Shown piece after piece: positions 20,326 to 28,090 of a DNA stretch of 64,000 bases (position 1 is the stretch's first letter; each line of letters starts with the position of its first letter). The stretch lies in assembly GCA_030692355.1 (NCBI GenBank), contig JAUYCF010000042.1, forward strand, positions 1 to 64,000. Direction: 5' to 3'. The notes under the pieces were generated by a model. The model had not been told where the DNA came from. It was given only the letters and a program-made list of their open reading frames with translations, and did no database searches. A program made the translations under genes and the position numbers. This DNA is from Thiobacillus sp. Its GTDB lineage: Bacteria > Pseudomonadota > Gammaproteobacteria > Burkholderiales > Thiobacillaceae.

Positions 20326-20666
20326 GCTGGGAAATCCTGCTGCTGGGGCTGTTCGGCGCAGTCGGCTGGTACTGGTACGCCGGCATGCAGGTGCGTGAAC
20401 AGGCCGTCGCGGTCGGTCGCCGTACGTGTGCCGACGCCGGCTTGCAGTTCCTGGACGAGAGCGTGGCCTTGAGCCGGACCCGTTTTGCGCGCAACGGCAG
20501 CGGCCAGTTGCAGTTCCTGCGCGATTACCGCTTCGAGTTTTCCGACACCGGCGACAACCGCCGCCCCGGCGTCATCCGCATGCTGGGCAACCGCGTCGAA
20601 TGGGTCAGCCTCGACGGGGAATGGCGGCCGGGGCGGGCGGCCAGCGTTACCCGCCTGGGAGACTGA
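20322..20666 (+). CDS. DUF3301 domain-containing protein
   Basis: This 114-residue protein fits DUF3301. It has one N-terminal membrane segment (WEILLLGLFGAVGWYWYAG), then a small domain with A-D-A-G-L-Q-F-L-D-E-S-V-A-L, R-D-Y-R-F-E-F-S and a G-D-N-R-R-P-G-V-I-R-M-L-G-N motif. The function is unknown; the sequence suggests a membrane-anchored protein with its domain in the cytoplasm. It overlaps the helicase gene by four bases, so the two are translationally coupled. Confidence 0.85.
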
Positions 20667-20716
20667 GGCAGTTCACAGCGGCTGCGCTCCGCGGTCGCCG
20701 CGAACGTCGGATAGCG

Positions 20717-21421
20717 CTACCACCACTTCTCGAAAATGATGCGGTTCATCGGCACGCCCAGGTCGTGCAGCAGAGTGCTCATGTCCTCGACCATGCCCTT
20801 GGGGCCGCACAGGTAATACAGCGTGTCGTCCGGGACGTCGAGCGCATGCAGCTTGACCGGATCGATGCGGCCGGTGAGGCCGTGCCAGTGAACGTCGGGC
20901 TGGGTGACGGTAATGCTCACGTGCAGATTGTCGTGCGTGCGGACGGCGGCATCGAGTTCGTCACGGAACAGGATTTCGCGGCTGTCCGACGCGCTGTACA
21001 CCAGATGGACACGGGTCGATAGCCGGGCGTCGCGCACGTGGCGGAAGATGGACAGCAGCGGCGTGACGCCGACCCCGCCGCCGATCAGCACCACGTTGTC
21101 GCTCATCTCGGGCAGGTAAACGAACGGCCCCTGGCCCTGCGATACGCGAATGGGGTCACCTACTCGTGCCCGCTCGTGCACCCAGCGTGCCACCGGGTGA
21201 TGCCCGCTCGCCTTGATCGCCAGCTCGATCTCGCCCTGATGGACGGGCGAGGTGGTGATGGAATAGCCGGCGGTATGCGTCGCACCGTCAGCTTCGATGC
21301 TGAGGTCCACCCATTGCCCCGGCAGGAACCGAAAGCCGGCATCGGGGATGGCGAGGCGCAGGGTGTGGATGCTGGGTGTGGCGGGGGTGATCGCCGAGAT
21401 CTGCGCGTCAAAAATGTGCAA
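20717..21421 (-). CDS. FAD/NAD(P)-binding oxidoreductase (ferredoxin-NADP reductase family)
   Basis: This 234-residue flavoprotein of the FNR family has an N-terminal FAD domain and a C-terminal NAD(P) domain. The FAD site appears as G-Y-S-I-T-T-S-P (variant of R-x-Y-S), the nucleotide motif as VVLIGGGVGVTPLLSIFRHV, and the C-G-P motif as YLCGPKGMVEDM. It ends in a C-terminal tryptophan pair (EKWW). There is no fused 2Fe-2S ferredoxin or globin domain, so it must pass electrons to a separate partner. Three bases separate it from msrB upstream on the same strand; it could supply reducing equivalents in a redox-stress context, but that is inference. Confidence 0.87.
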   Translation of the reverse strand: MHIFDAQISAITPATPSIHTLRLAIPDAGFRFLPGQWVDLSIEADGATHTAGYSITTSPVHQGEIELAIKASGHHPVARWVHERARVGDPIRVSQGQGPFVYLPEMSDNVVLIGGGVGVTPLLSIFRHVRDARLSTRVHLVYSASDSREILFRDELDAAVRTHDNLHVSITVTQPDVHWHGLTGRIDPVKLHALDVPDDTLYYLCGPKGMVEDMSTLLHDLGVPMNRIIFEKWW

Positions 21422-21424
21422 GGT

Positions 21425-21826
21425 TCAGTCCTGTTTCTTCCGGAAAGTCAGTGCGGCCGAGTTGATACAGTAGCGCATTCCGGTAGGGGCTGGGCCGTCG
21501 GGGAAAACGTGGCCCAGGTGCGAGCCGCAGCGGCGGCACAGCGCCTCGATGCGCAGCATGCCGCGGCTGTTGTCGGTTTCCTCCGCCACGGCATTGCTAT
21601 CCAGCGCCTGATAATAGCTTGGCCAGCCGGAACCGGAATCAAATTTTGCACTGGATGAAAATAGTGGTGTGCCGCAGGCTGCGCAGCAGTACTCGCCTGC
21701 CTCGTGATGGTCCCAGTATTGTCCGGTAAAGGCCGGTTCGGTGCCGTGCTCGCGCAGGATGCGGTACTGCTCGGGGGGCAGTTCAGCACGCCATTCGGCG
21801 TCGGTTCTGGTTTTGTCAAAGCACAT
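21425..21826 (-). CDS. msrB: Peptide-methionine (R)-S-oxide reductase MsrB
   Basis: MsrB reduces methionine-R-sulfoxide in oxidised proteins. The 133-residue enzyme carries both zinc CxxC pairs (CAACGTPLF and [12 protein letters not shown]) and the catalytic cysteine in [13 protein letters not shown]. The order [23 protein letters not shown] is typical. It is the first gene of a minus-strand pair with the FNR-like reductase. The promoter region is shared divergently with rubrerythrin, another oxidative-stress gene, and contains a perfect 17-base palindrome. Confidence 0.96.
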   Translation of the reverse strand: MCFDKTRTDAEWRAELPPEQYRILREHGTEPAFTGQYWDHHEAGEYCCAACGTPLFSSSAKFDSGSGWPSYYQALDSNAVAEETDNSRGMLRIEALCRRCGSHLGHVFPDGPAPTGMRYCINSAALTFRKKQD

Positions 21827-21860
21827 GGGGGGCTCTCGCGATTCTGAATCGTGTTCAAGG

Positions 21861-21888
21861 TTGACATCAACCCTGCAGGCAGTTTAAT
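21861..21888 (+). promoter_or_regulatory. Sigma70-type promoter of the rubrerythrin operon
   Basis: TTGACA and TTTAAT are separated by 16 bases on the plus strand, about 135 bases before the rubrerythrin ATG. The -35 is perfect and the -10 matches five of six. Predicted transcription starts just before the 17-base palindrome. Confidence 0.6.
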
Positions 21889-21900
21889 CTTTGGATAAAT

Positions 21901-21917
21901 ATTAGACTAAGTCTAAT
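21901..21917. promoter_or_regulatory. Perfect operator-like palindrome, ATTAGACT-A-AGTCTAAT
   Basis: Eight-base arms around one central A form an exact inverted repeat in the AT-rich divergent region between msrB and rubrerythrin, just downstream of the predicted rubrerythrin start of transcription. Its size and position suit a dimeric repressor. The sequence does not match Fur, OxyR, FNR or IscR consensus sites exactly, so the regulator is unknown. Confidence 0.6.
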
Positions 21918-22022
21918 TATTGTATTTCATCTCCCAGTATGACTGCTATAAACAAATGGCTGGACGGCTGGGAGAGGGATGGATTGTCACTGCATGTCTA
22001 TGTAAATCAAGGAGATCAGCGT

Positions 22023-22442
22023 ATGCAACTCAAGGGCTCAAAAACCGAAGAACATCTGAAAGCCGCCTTTGCCGGCGAATCACAGGCCAACCGTCGTTAC
22101 CTCTATTTCGCAGCGAAGGCTGACGTGGAAGGCTACAACGATGTTGCCGCAGTATTCCGTTCCACCGCCGAAGGCGAAACCGGCCACGCGCACGGCCACC
22201 TGGAATACCTGGAAAAGTGCGGCGACCCTGCTACCGGCATGCCGTTCGGCCCCACCGCCGATAATCTGAAGACCGCGGTTGCGGGTGAAACCCACGAGTA
22301 CACCGACATGTACCCCGGCATGGCCAAGGATGCACGTGCCGAAGGTTTCGACGAAATTGCCGACTGGTTCGAGACCCTGGCCAAGGCCGAGCGTTCGCAC
22401 GCCAACAAGTTCCAGAAGACCCTGGACACCCTGGGCGCGTAA
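22023..22442 (+). CDS. rbr: Rubrerythrin family diiron protein (short, no rubredoxin domain)
   Basis: Rubrerythrins reduce peroxide at a diiron site in a four-helix bundle. This 139-residue protein shows the four ligand helices: [43 protein letters not shown] and [12 protein letters not shown]. The C-terminal four-cysteine rubredoxin domain of classical rubrerythrin is absent, so electrons must come from a separate partner. The track ORF begins 28 codons upstream; the ATG giving [12 protein letters not shown] has an AAGGAG eight bases before it and is clearly the start. A strong terminator follows. The gene is followed by an Fe-S oxidoreductase and a DUF3501 gene, a grouping seen elsewhere. 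Confidence 0.95.
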   Translation: MQLKGSKTEEHLKAAFAGESQANRRYLYFAAKADVEGYNDVAAVFRSTAEGETGHAHGHLEYLEKCGDPATGMPFGPTADNLKTAVAGETHEYTDMYPGMAKDARAEGFDEIADWFETLAKAERSHANKFQKTLDTLGA

Positions 22443-22455
22443 TCGCCCTCGCGGG

Positions 22456-22480
22456 GGGCGGGCCTGTGCCCGCCCTTTTT
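22456..22480 (+). terminator. Intrinsic terminator after rubrerythrin
   Basis: GGGCGGGC-CTGT-GCCCGCCC is a perfect 8-bp GC stem with a tetraloop followed directly by TTTTT and AAA. It begins 14 bases past the stop codon. It would limit read-through into the Fe-S protein gene, so rubrerythrin may be made in excess of the later genes. Confidence 0.88.
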
Positions 22481-22485
22481 AAAGC

Positions 22486-22604
22486 TTCATCCGCGAAGGA
22501 CGCGAAGGAGCGCGAAGAAAATCAAAAGCAGCCGAGGCGAAGTGTGATCAGTCTCCGTTTGTCTTTTCTTTACTTCGCGTCCCTTCGCGTCCTTCGCGGA
22601 TGAA
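22486..22604. repeat. Long inverted repeat with CGCGAAGGA arms
   Basis: Two exact 23-base arms, TTCATCCGCGAAGGACGCGAAGG and its reverse complement, enclose 73 bases and continue imperfectly inward (AGCGCGAAG / ACTTCGCGTC). Each arm is itself built of CGCGAAGGA-like units. It fills most of the interval between rubrerythrin and the Fe-S protein gene and looks like a small non-autonomous or REP-type element. Confidence 0.85.
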
Positions 22605-22634
22605 TTTTTTTCGGTTTTCAAAAGAAGGATCGTC

Positions 22635-23966
22635 ATGAGCACCCGCGAAGGCAACCTCGAAGCCCCCACCCGCCACCCGCTCGACTGGAAAACCACGGAT
22701 TTCTACAACGAGGACAAGCTCAACCACGAGCTGGAGCGTATTTTTGACGCCTGCCACGGCTGCCGTCGTTGCGTGTCGCTGTGCACCGCGTTTCCCACCC
22801 TGTTCGACCTGGTGGACGAATCCTCGACGATGGAAGTGGACGGGGTCGCCAAAGCCGACTACTGGAAGGTGGTGGACGAGTGCTACCTGTGCGATCTCTG
22901 CTACATGACCAAATGTCCCTACGTGCCGCCGCATCCGTGGAACATCGACTTCCCGCACGTAATGCTGCGCGCCAAGGCGATCAAGTTCAAGAAGGGTGGC
23001 ACCACGTTCCGTGACAAGCTGTTGTCCAGCACCGACGTGATGGGCAAGCTCGCTTCGATCCCGGTGGTGGTGCAGGCGGTGAACGCCAGCCTGAAGAGCA
23101 AGCCGATCCGCAAGCTGGTGGATGGCGTGCTGCACATTCACCCCGACCGCAAACTGCCCGAATACGACAGTGCGAAATTCCGCGCCACCGCAAAGCCGCG
23201 CAGCGATTTTTCGGTGAAGGACGGTGAGAAAACGCCCGGCAAAGTGGCGATCTACGCGACCTGCTATGTGAACTACAACGAGCCCGGCATCGGCCACGAT
23301 TTGCTGAAGCTGCTGGCGCATAACGAAGTCCCCGCCGTGCTGGTGGAAAAGGAAGCCTGCTGCGGCATGCCCAAGCTGGAGTTGGGTGACCTCGATGCGG
23401 TGGCCCGCCTGAAGGAAACCAACATCCCGCATCTTGCCAGGCTCGCCCGCGAAGGCTACGCGATCCTGACGCCGGTGCCTTCTTGCACGCTGATGTACAA
23501 GCAGGAACTGCCGCTGATGTTCCCCGACGACGCCGATGTGCAGGCGGTGAAGGAAGCGATGTGGGATCCGTTCGAATACCTGATGGCGCGCAATGTCGAT
23601 GGCCTGCTGAAGACGGATTTCACTAGTCCGCTGGGCAAGGTGTCCTACCACGTGCCGTGCCACCAGCGGGTGCAGAACATCGGCAACAAGACGCGCGACG
23701 CGCTGCAACTGGCCGGCGCCGAGGTGACGATGGTCGAGCGCTGCTCCGGCCACGACGGAACCTGGGGCGTGAAGCGCGAGTACTTCGACAAGTCGATGAA
23801 GATCGGCAAGCCGGTGTTCCGCCAGATGGCCGAGCCGCAACCTGACTACGTGAGTTCCGACTGCGCGATTGCCGCGCGTCATATCCTGCAGGGCATGGGC
23901 GAAGCCGCCACCGCCCAGAAGCAGCATCCGATCACGCTGTTGCGCATCGCCTACGGCCTGGAGTAA
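22635..23966 (+). CDS. GlpC/HdrD-like Fe-S oxidoreductase with CCG domains
   Basis: This 443-residue cytosolic iron-sulfur protein has two N-terminal 4Fe-4S motifs, CHGCRRCVSLC from residue 40 and CYLCDLCYMTKCP from residue 83. Two cysteine-rich CCG-type domains follow: one with CCGMPKLELGD and a second with HVPCHQRVQN and RCSGHDGTWG, where the usual CCG is CSG. The layout resembles heterodisulfide reductase subunit D and GlpC. It sits between rubrerythrin and a DUF3501 gene, so it may be the electron donor to the rubredoxin-less rubrerythrin; that is inference. ATG is preceded by AAGGA. Different inverted repeats flank it on each side. Confidence 0.9.
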   Translation: MSTREGNLEAPTRHPLDWKTTDFYNEDKLNHELERIFDACHGCRRCVSLCTAFPTLFDLVDESSTMEVDGVAKADYWKVVDECYLCDLCYMTKCPYVPPHPWNIDFPHVMLRAKAIKFKKGGTTFRDKLLSSTDVMGKLASIPVVVQAVNASLKSKPIRKLVDGVLHIHPDRKLPEYDSAKFRATAKPRSDFSVKDGEKTPGKVAIYATCYVNYNEPGIGHDLLKLLAHNEVPAVLVEKEACCGMPKLELGDLDAVARLKETNIPHLARLAREGYAILTPVPSCTLMYKQELPLMFPDDADVQAVKEAMWDPFEYLMARNVDGLLKTDFTSPLGKVSYHVPCHQRVQNIGNKTRDALQLAGAEVTMVERCSGHDGTWGVKREYFDKSMKIGKPVFRQMAEPQPDYVSSDCAIAARHILQGMGEAATAQKQHPITLLRIAYGLE

Positions 23967-23974
23967 ACCTGTTT

Positions 23975-24107
23975 AACCACAGAGGCACGGAGACACAGAG
24001 AAAATCCAAAGGACATCGCGCTGCTTGTCGCAGTATCTTGTTTTTCCTCTGTGTCCCAAGGGATACCGTCCCTGCGGGACATATCTCCGTGCCTCTGTGG
24101 TGAGAGG
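23975..24107. repeat. Inverted repeat with CCACAGAGGCACGGA arms
   Basis: CCACAGAGGCACGGA and its exact reverse complement TCCGTGCCTCTGTGG lie 93 bases apart, with inner GACACAGAG / CTCTGTGTC arms and a small GTCCC-TGC-GGGAC hairpin inside the right half. This occupies the interval between the Fe-S protein and the DUF3501 gene. The sequence resembles widespread ACCACAGAGGCACGGAGACACAGAG elements. Confidence 0.85.
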
Positions 24108-24139
24108 TTTTGAATCAACCACATTACAAGGAGCAAAAC

Positions 24140-24724
24140 ATGCCGCAGATCACCCGTGACAGCCTGCTGACCCTGGAGGGCTATGCCAAGGTGCGCCCCG
24201 AGATGCGCGCCGAAATCATGGCACACAAAAAGAACCGCATGGTTGAACTGGGCGATCACGTGACGCTGATTTTTGAAGACGAAAGAACCATGCGTTACCA
24301 GATCCAGGAAATGCTGCGCGCCGAGCGCACCTTCGAGGAATCCGGCATCCAGGACGAACTCGACGCCTACAATCCGCTGGTTCCGGACGGCAGCAACTGG
24401 AAAGTCACCATGATGATCCAGTATTCCGACCCGGACGAGCGCAAGCTTGCGCTGGCGAAGCTGAAGGGCATCGAGGAACGTGTGTGGGTTCAGGTGGCCG
24501 ACCAGGCGAAAGTTTTTGCCATCGCCGACGAAGATATGGAACGCGAGAACGAGGAAAAGACCTCGGCCGTGCATTTCCTGCGCTTCGAACTCGATGCAAG
24601 CTCGATCGCGGCCGCCAGGGCCGGCAGCCCGATCCGCATGGGAATCGATCACGACGCCTGCAGGGTTGAATCGATGGCGCTGGCGGAAAACACCCGTGCC
24701 GCGCTCGTCTTCGATTTGTCCTAA
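24140..24724 (+). CDS. DUF3501 family protein
   Basis: This 194-residue protein fits DUF3501, a family of unknown function. It opens with ITRDSLLTLEGYAKVRPEMR and contains G-D-H-V-T-L-I-F-E-D-E-R-T-M-R-Y-Q-I-Q-E-M-L-R-A-E, Y-N-P-L-V-P-D-G and an H-F-L-R-F-E-L segment; no membrane segment or signal peptide is visible. The track ORF starts ten codons earlier; I chose the ATG with AAGGAG seven bases upstream. Family members often lie beside rubrerythrin and the same GlpC-like Fe-S protein, as here, so the three probably share a redox-stress role. No catalytic residues can be named. Confidence 0.88.
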   Translation: MPQITRDSLLTLEGYAKVRPEMRAEIMAHKKNRMVELGDHVTLIFEDERTMRYQIQEMLRAERTFEESGIQDELDAYNPLVPDGSNWKVTMMIQYSDPDERKLALAKLKGIEERVWVQVADQAKVFAIADEDMERENEEKTSAVHFLRFELDASSIAAARAGSPIRMGIDHDACRVESMALAENTRAALVFDLS

Positions 24725-24782
24725 AGTCAAAACCAGGCGGTAAAAGCAACACAACAGCGCACCGCCTGCTTGAGAGGAGGCG

Positions 24783-26006
24783 ATGATGCTGGATCAACTG
24801 TTGGTTCGCCAGGTGCGGCGACGGGTGGAGGCCTCGGGGCTGCCGTTCATCGTCGAATTGTGGAATGGCGAGTTGGTGGGCGATGCAGCCGATGCCGCTG
24901 TGCGGGTACGGCTGCATCAGGCGAGCAGTCTCAAAGCCATGGCCGAGCCCAGCCTGGGTGCGCTGGCGCGGGCCTATGTCGAGGGCGAGCTCGATCTGGA
25001 AGGAAACGTTCGCGATATTCTGGCGCTGGGTGACCGTCTGTGCAACGCAGGCGACTGCGCGCCGTGCGCGCCGAAAACCGGGTCGGACGGCTGGAAATGG
25101 TGGCGCCATACCCGCACCAAGGATCGCAGGAACATCCACTACCACTACGACGTTTCCAACGATTTTTACGGCCTGTGGCTGGATGCGCGGCGGATCTATT
25201 CCTGCGCCTATTTCAAGACCCCGGACATGAGCCTGGATGCCGCGCAGGAAGCCAAGCTCGACCACATTTGCCGCAAGCTCGATCTCAAGCCGGAGGATCG
25301 GTTTCTCGATATCGGCTGCGGTTGGGGCGGACTGATCCTGCATGCGGCGGAACGCTACGGCGTGCATGCGGTCGGCATCACGCTGTCGGATGACCAGCAT
25401 GCCTACGTCAGCGAGCAGATCGAGGCGCGCGGGTTGACCGGCCGAGTCGAAGTGCGCAGGATGGATTACCGCGACGTGCCCGAGCACGGCGGCTACGACA
25501 AGATCGCCAGTGTAGGCATGTTCGAACACGTCGGCCGCCTCAACCTTCGTGTCTATTTCGACAAGATTGCTGCGCTATTGAAGCCTGGCGGGCTGGTGCT
25601 CAATCACGGCATCACCACGGCCGAGCCCGAGGCCAGCGGCCTTGGCAGCGGAATCGCCGAGTTCATCGAGGACTACGTGTTCCCGGGGGGCGAGCTGGTG
25701 CACGCCTCCGACGTGCTGCGCGCCGCCGCGGGCAGCGGACTCGAATGCCTGGATGCTGAAAATCTGCGCCCGCATTACGGCAAAACGCTGTGGCACTGGG
25801 TCACCCGGCTGGAGGCGCATGCCGACGAGGCGCGCCGCCTGATCGGCGAGCAGAAATACCGCATCTGGCGCATCTACATGGCGGGCTCGGCCCATGCCTT
25901 CGACCATGGCTGGATGGAGCTGTGGCAGGTGCTGGCGGGCAAGGCCGTCGACGGCAGCCAGCCAAACTATCCATTCAAACGGGATTTCATTTATCGCGAC
26001 GAGTGA
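24783..26006 (+). CDS. cfa: Cyclopropane-fatty-acyl-phospholipid synthase
   Basis: Cfa methylates the double bond of unsaturated acyl chains in membrane phospholipids using S-adenosylmethionine, forming cyclopropane rings that protect against acid and other stress. The 407-residue protein has an N-terminal SCP2-like domain, the substrate motif NIHYHYDVSNDFY, the active-site cysteine near residue 141 in YSCAYF, the SAM site FLDIGCGWGGL, GMFEHVG and FIEDYVFPGGEL. A strong AGAGGAGG ribosome-binding site precedes tandem ATG codons. It follows the DUF3501 gene by 58 bases and may be in the same unit. Confidence 0.96.
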   Translation: MMLDQLLVRQVRRRVEASGLPFIVELWNGELVGDAADAAVRVRLHQASSLKAMAEPSLGALARAYVEGELDLEGNVRDILALGDRLCNAGDCAPCAPKTGSDGWKWWRHTRTKDRRNIHYHYDVSNDFYGLWLDARRIYSCAYFKTPDMSLDAAQEAKLDHICRKLDLKPEDRFLDIGCGWGGLILHAAERYGVHAVGITLSDDQHAYVSEQIEARGLTGRVEVRRMDYRDVPEHGGYDKIASVGMFEHVGRLNLRVYFDKIAALLKPGGLVLNHGITTAEPEASGLGSGIAEFIEDYVFPGGELVHASDVLRAAAGSGLECLDAENLRPHYGKTLWHWVTRLEAHADEARRLIGEQKYRIWRIYMAGSAHAFDHGWMELWQVLAGKAVDGSQPNYPFKRDFIYRDE

Positions 26007-26173
26007 GTTGCGCGGCGCCCGGGGAGGCATAATCCCGGCCAGGTAACTGTTTGCGGACCATCGTGCCCGGCCATGAGGTGGGCCGGTTTCAAGGCATATC
26101 CATCGGCGTGCCGCGGCACCGCGACAGCTTGGCCGTCTGTTCCGGACAGACTCCTGGATATTGCTGAACGCGG

Positions 26174-28057
26174 GTGAATTTTATGGCGGGTGAACAAGCC
26201 GCAATCATTGCAGTGCTGGTGGCAACGGTGGCCATGTTCTTGTGGGGCCGCTGGCGCCACGACATGGTGGCGGTGGGCGCGCTGCTGGCCTGCGTACTGG
26301 CCGGCCTGGTGGCTCCGGCAGACGCATTCGCCGGCTTTGGCCATCCGGCGGTGATCACGGTCGCCTGCGTGCTGGTGCTGAGCCGGGGTTTGCAGACGTC
26401 CGGCGCGATCGATGTGCTCACCCGCCATACCCTGCCGAAGAATGCCGGCCCGACGCTGAGCCTGGCTGCGCTGGTCGGACTGGGTGCGGTGCTGTCCGGC
26501 TTCATGAACAATGTGGGCGCGATGGCGCTCTTGATGCCGGTGGCCATCCAGCTTGCCGCACGCCTCGACCTGCCGCCCGGGCGGGTGCTGATGCCGCTTG
26601 CCTTCGGCACCATCCTCGGCGGCATGACGACCATGGTCGGCACGCCGCCCAACCTGATCGTGTCGGGCTTCCGTACCCAGAACGGCGCCAGCGGCTTCGC
26701 CATGTTCGACTTCACGCCAGTCGGTCTGGCCGTGGCTGTGGCCGGGGTGACCTTTGTGGCCCTGCTTGGCTGGCGACTGGTGCCGGTACGCAAGCAGGCC
26801 GGCGCCGAGGGATTCGAGACCGGGGCGTATATCACCGAAGTGCGCGTGACGGACGACAGCAAAGCCGCCGGCATGACCCTGCGCGACATCGAGAGCGCAC
26901 TCGACGAGGCCGATGCGCAGGTCGTGGGGCTGGTGCGCAATGAGGTGCGCATGAACGCACCGCAAGTCGGACGCAAGGTGCTGGCCGGCGACATCCTGAT
27001 CATCGAGGCCGAGGTCGAGGCCCTGGCCAGCGTGCTGTCCAGTCTTGGCCTGACGCTGGAAGAAGCGGACTCGCCGGGTACTCAAAGCGAAACCCGTGAG
27101 GACGAGACCCGCGAAACCCCGCGGCGCGACAACAGCAAGGCCATTGAACCCGAGCCCGGCGCCGGGGAAGCCGACGCGGAAAAAAAGACCCCGCCTTCCG
27201 ACGAGATTGTGCTGATGGAACTCGTGGTTCGGCCTGGGGCATCGATTGCGGGCCGCTCAGCCAGCGACATGCTGCTGCGCTCCCGCTACGGGATCAACCT
27301 GCTGGCTGTGTCACGCGAGGGCACGCGCTCGAAGGTGCGGCTGCGGACCCTGAGGATTCAGCCCGGCGATCTGCTGCTGATGCAGGGCCCTCCCGATGTG
27401 CTGGTCGAGTTTGCGGCCGATTCCGGCTGCGTGCCGCTGGCCGAGCGCGAGTTGCGCATCCCGAACAAGCGCAAGGCGCTGACGGCCGGCGGCATCATGG
27501 CTGTCGCGGTCGGCGGGGCGGCCTTCGGCCTGCTGCCGGCGGCGATCTCGTTCGCACTCGGCGTGCTGGCCTCGATGGCGCTGCGCACCATCCCGCCACG
27601 CGCGGTCTATGACGCGATCGACTGGCCGGTGGTCGTTCTGCTCGGCGCGCTCATTCCGGTGGCCGGGGCGATGGCATCCACCGGCACCGCCGACCTGATC
27701 GCGCGCGTTCTGCTCGACAGCGTTGCGCAGGGGCATGCCGTCGTCGGGCTTGCGCTCATTCTGGTGGTCACGATGTTCCTGTCCGACTTGATAAACAACG
27801 CCGCCACAGCGGCCGTGATGTGCCCGATTGCCATCGGCACCGCCGGGGTGCTGGGCGTGAATGCCGATTCGTTCCTGATGGCGGTGGCCATCGGCGCTTC
27901 CTGCGCCTTCCTGACCCCGATCGGACACCAGAACAACACGCTGATCCTCGGCCCTGGTGGATTTCACTTCGGTGACTACTGGCGCCTCGGGCTGCCGCTT
28001 GAGGTGCTGGTGGTCGCTGTCAGCATGCCGATGCTGCTTTGGGTGTGGCCGCTCTGA
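26174..28057 (+). CDS. SLC13-family permease with two TrkA-C (RCK-C) domains
   Basis: This 627-residue inner-membrane protein has N-terminal and C-terminal blocks of hydrophobic helices with the anion-permease motif GTPPNLIVSGF, and a second repeat ending FLTPIGHQNNTLILGPGG. Between them are two TrkA-C type regulatory domains (around EVRVTDDSKAAGMTLRDIE and VVRPGASIAGRSASD), separated by an acidic low-complexity linker. Such proteins carry sulfate, dicarboxylates or other anions; the substrate cannot be deduced. The start is GTG, with an ATG three codons on (26183) equally possible. The 167-base upstream gap contains small hairpins (for example GTCTGT-TCCGG-ACAGAC) but no clear promoter. Confidence 0.88.
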   Translation: MNFMAGEQAAIIAVLVATVAMFLWGRWRHDMVAVGALLACVLAGLVAPADAFAGFGHPAVITVACVLVLSRGLQTSGAIDVLTRHTLPKNAGPTLSLAALVGLGAVLSGFMNNVGAMALLMPVAIQLAARLDLPPGRVLMPLAFGTILGGMTTMVGTPPNLIVSGFRTQNGASGFAMFDFTPVGLAVAVAGVTFVALLGWRLVPVRKQAGAEGFETGAYITEVRVTDDSKAAGMTLRDIESALDEADAQVVGLVRNEVRMNAPQVGRKVLAGDILIIEAEVEALASVLSSLGLTLEEADSPGTQSETREDETRETPRRDNSKAIEPEPGAGEADAEKKTPPSDEIVLMELVVRPGASIAGRSASDMLLRSRYGINLLAVSREGTRSKVRLRTLRIQPGDLLLMQGPPDVLVEFAADSGCVPLAERELRIPNKRKALTAGGIMAVAVGGAAFGLLPAAISFALGVLASMALRTIPPRAVYDAIDWPVVVLLGALIPVAGAMASTGTADLIARVLLDSVAQGHAVVGLALILVVTMFLSDLINNAATAAVMCPIAIGTAGVLGVNADSFLMAVAIGASCAFLTPIGHQNNTLILGPGGFHFGDYWRLGLPLEVLVVAVSMPMLLWVWPL

Positions 28058-28090
28058 TGCCGCGAGGCGGCCATGAAAGAACCTTGGGGC

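Noticed and set aside
22023-24724. Sulfur-oxidation heterodisulfide reductase (sHdr) locus
   Set aside because: Only one GlpC/HdrD-like protein is present; hdrA, hdrB, hdrC and lipoate-binding protein genes characteristic of sHdr clusters are absent.
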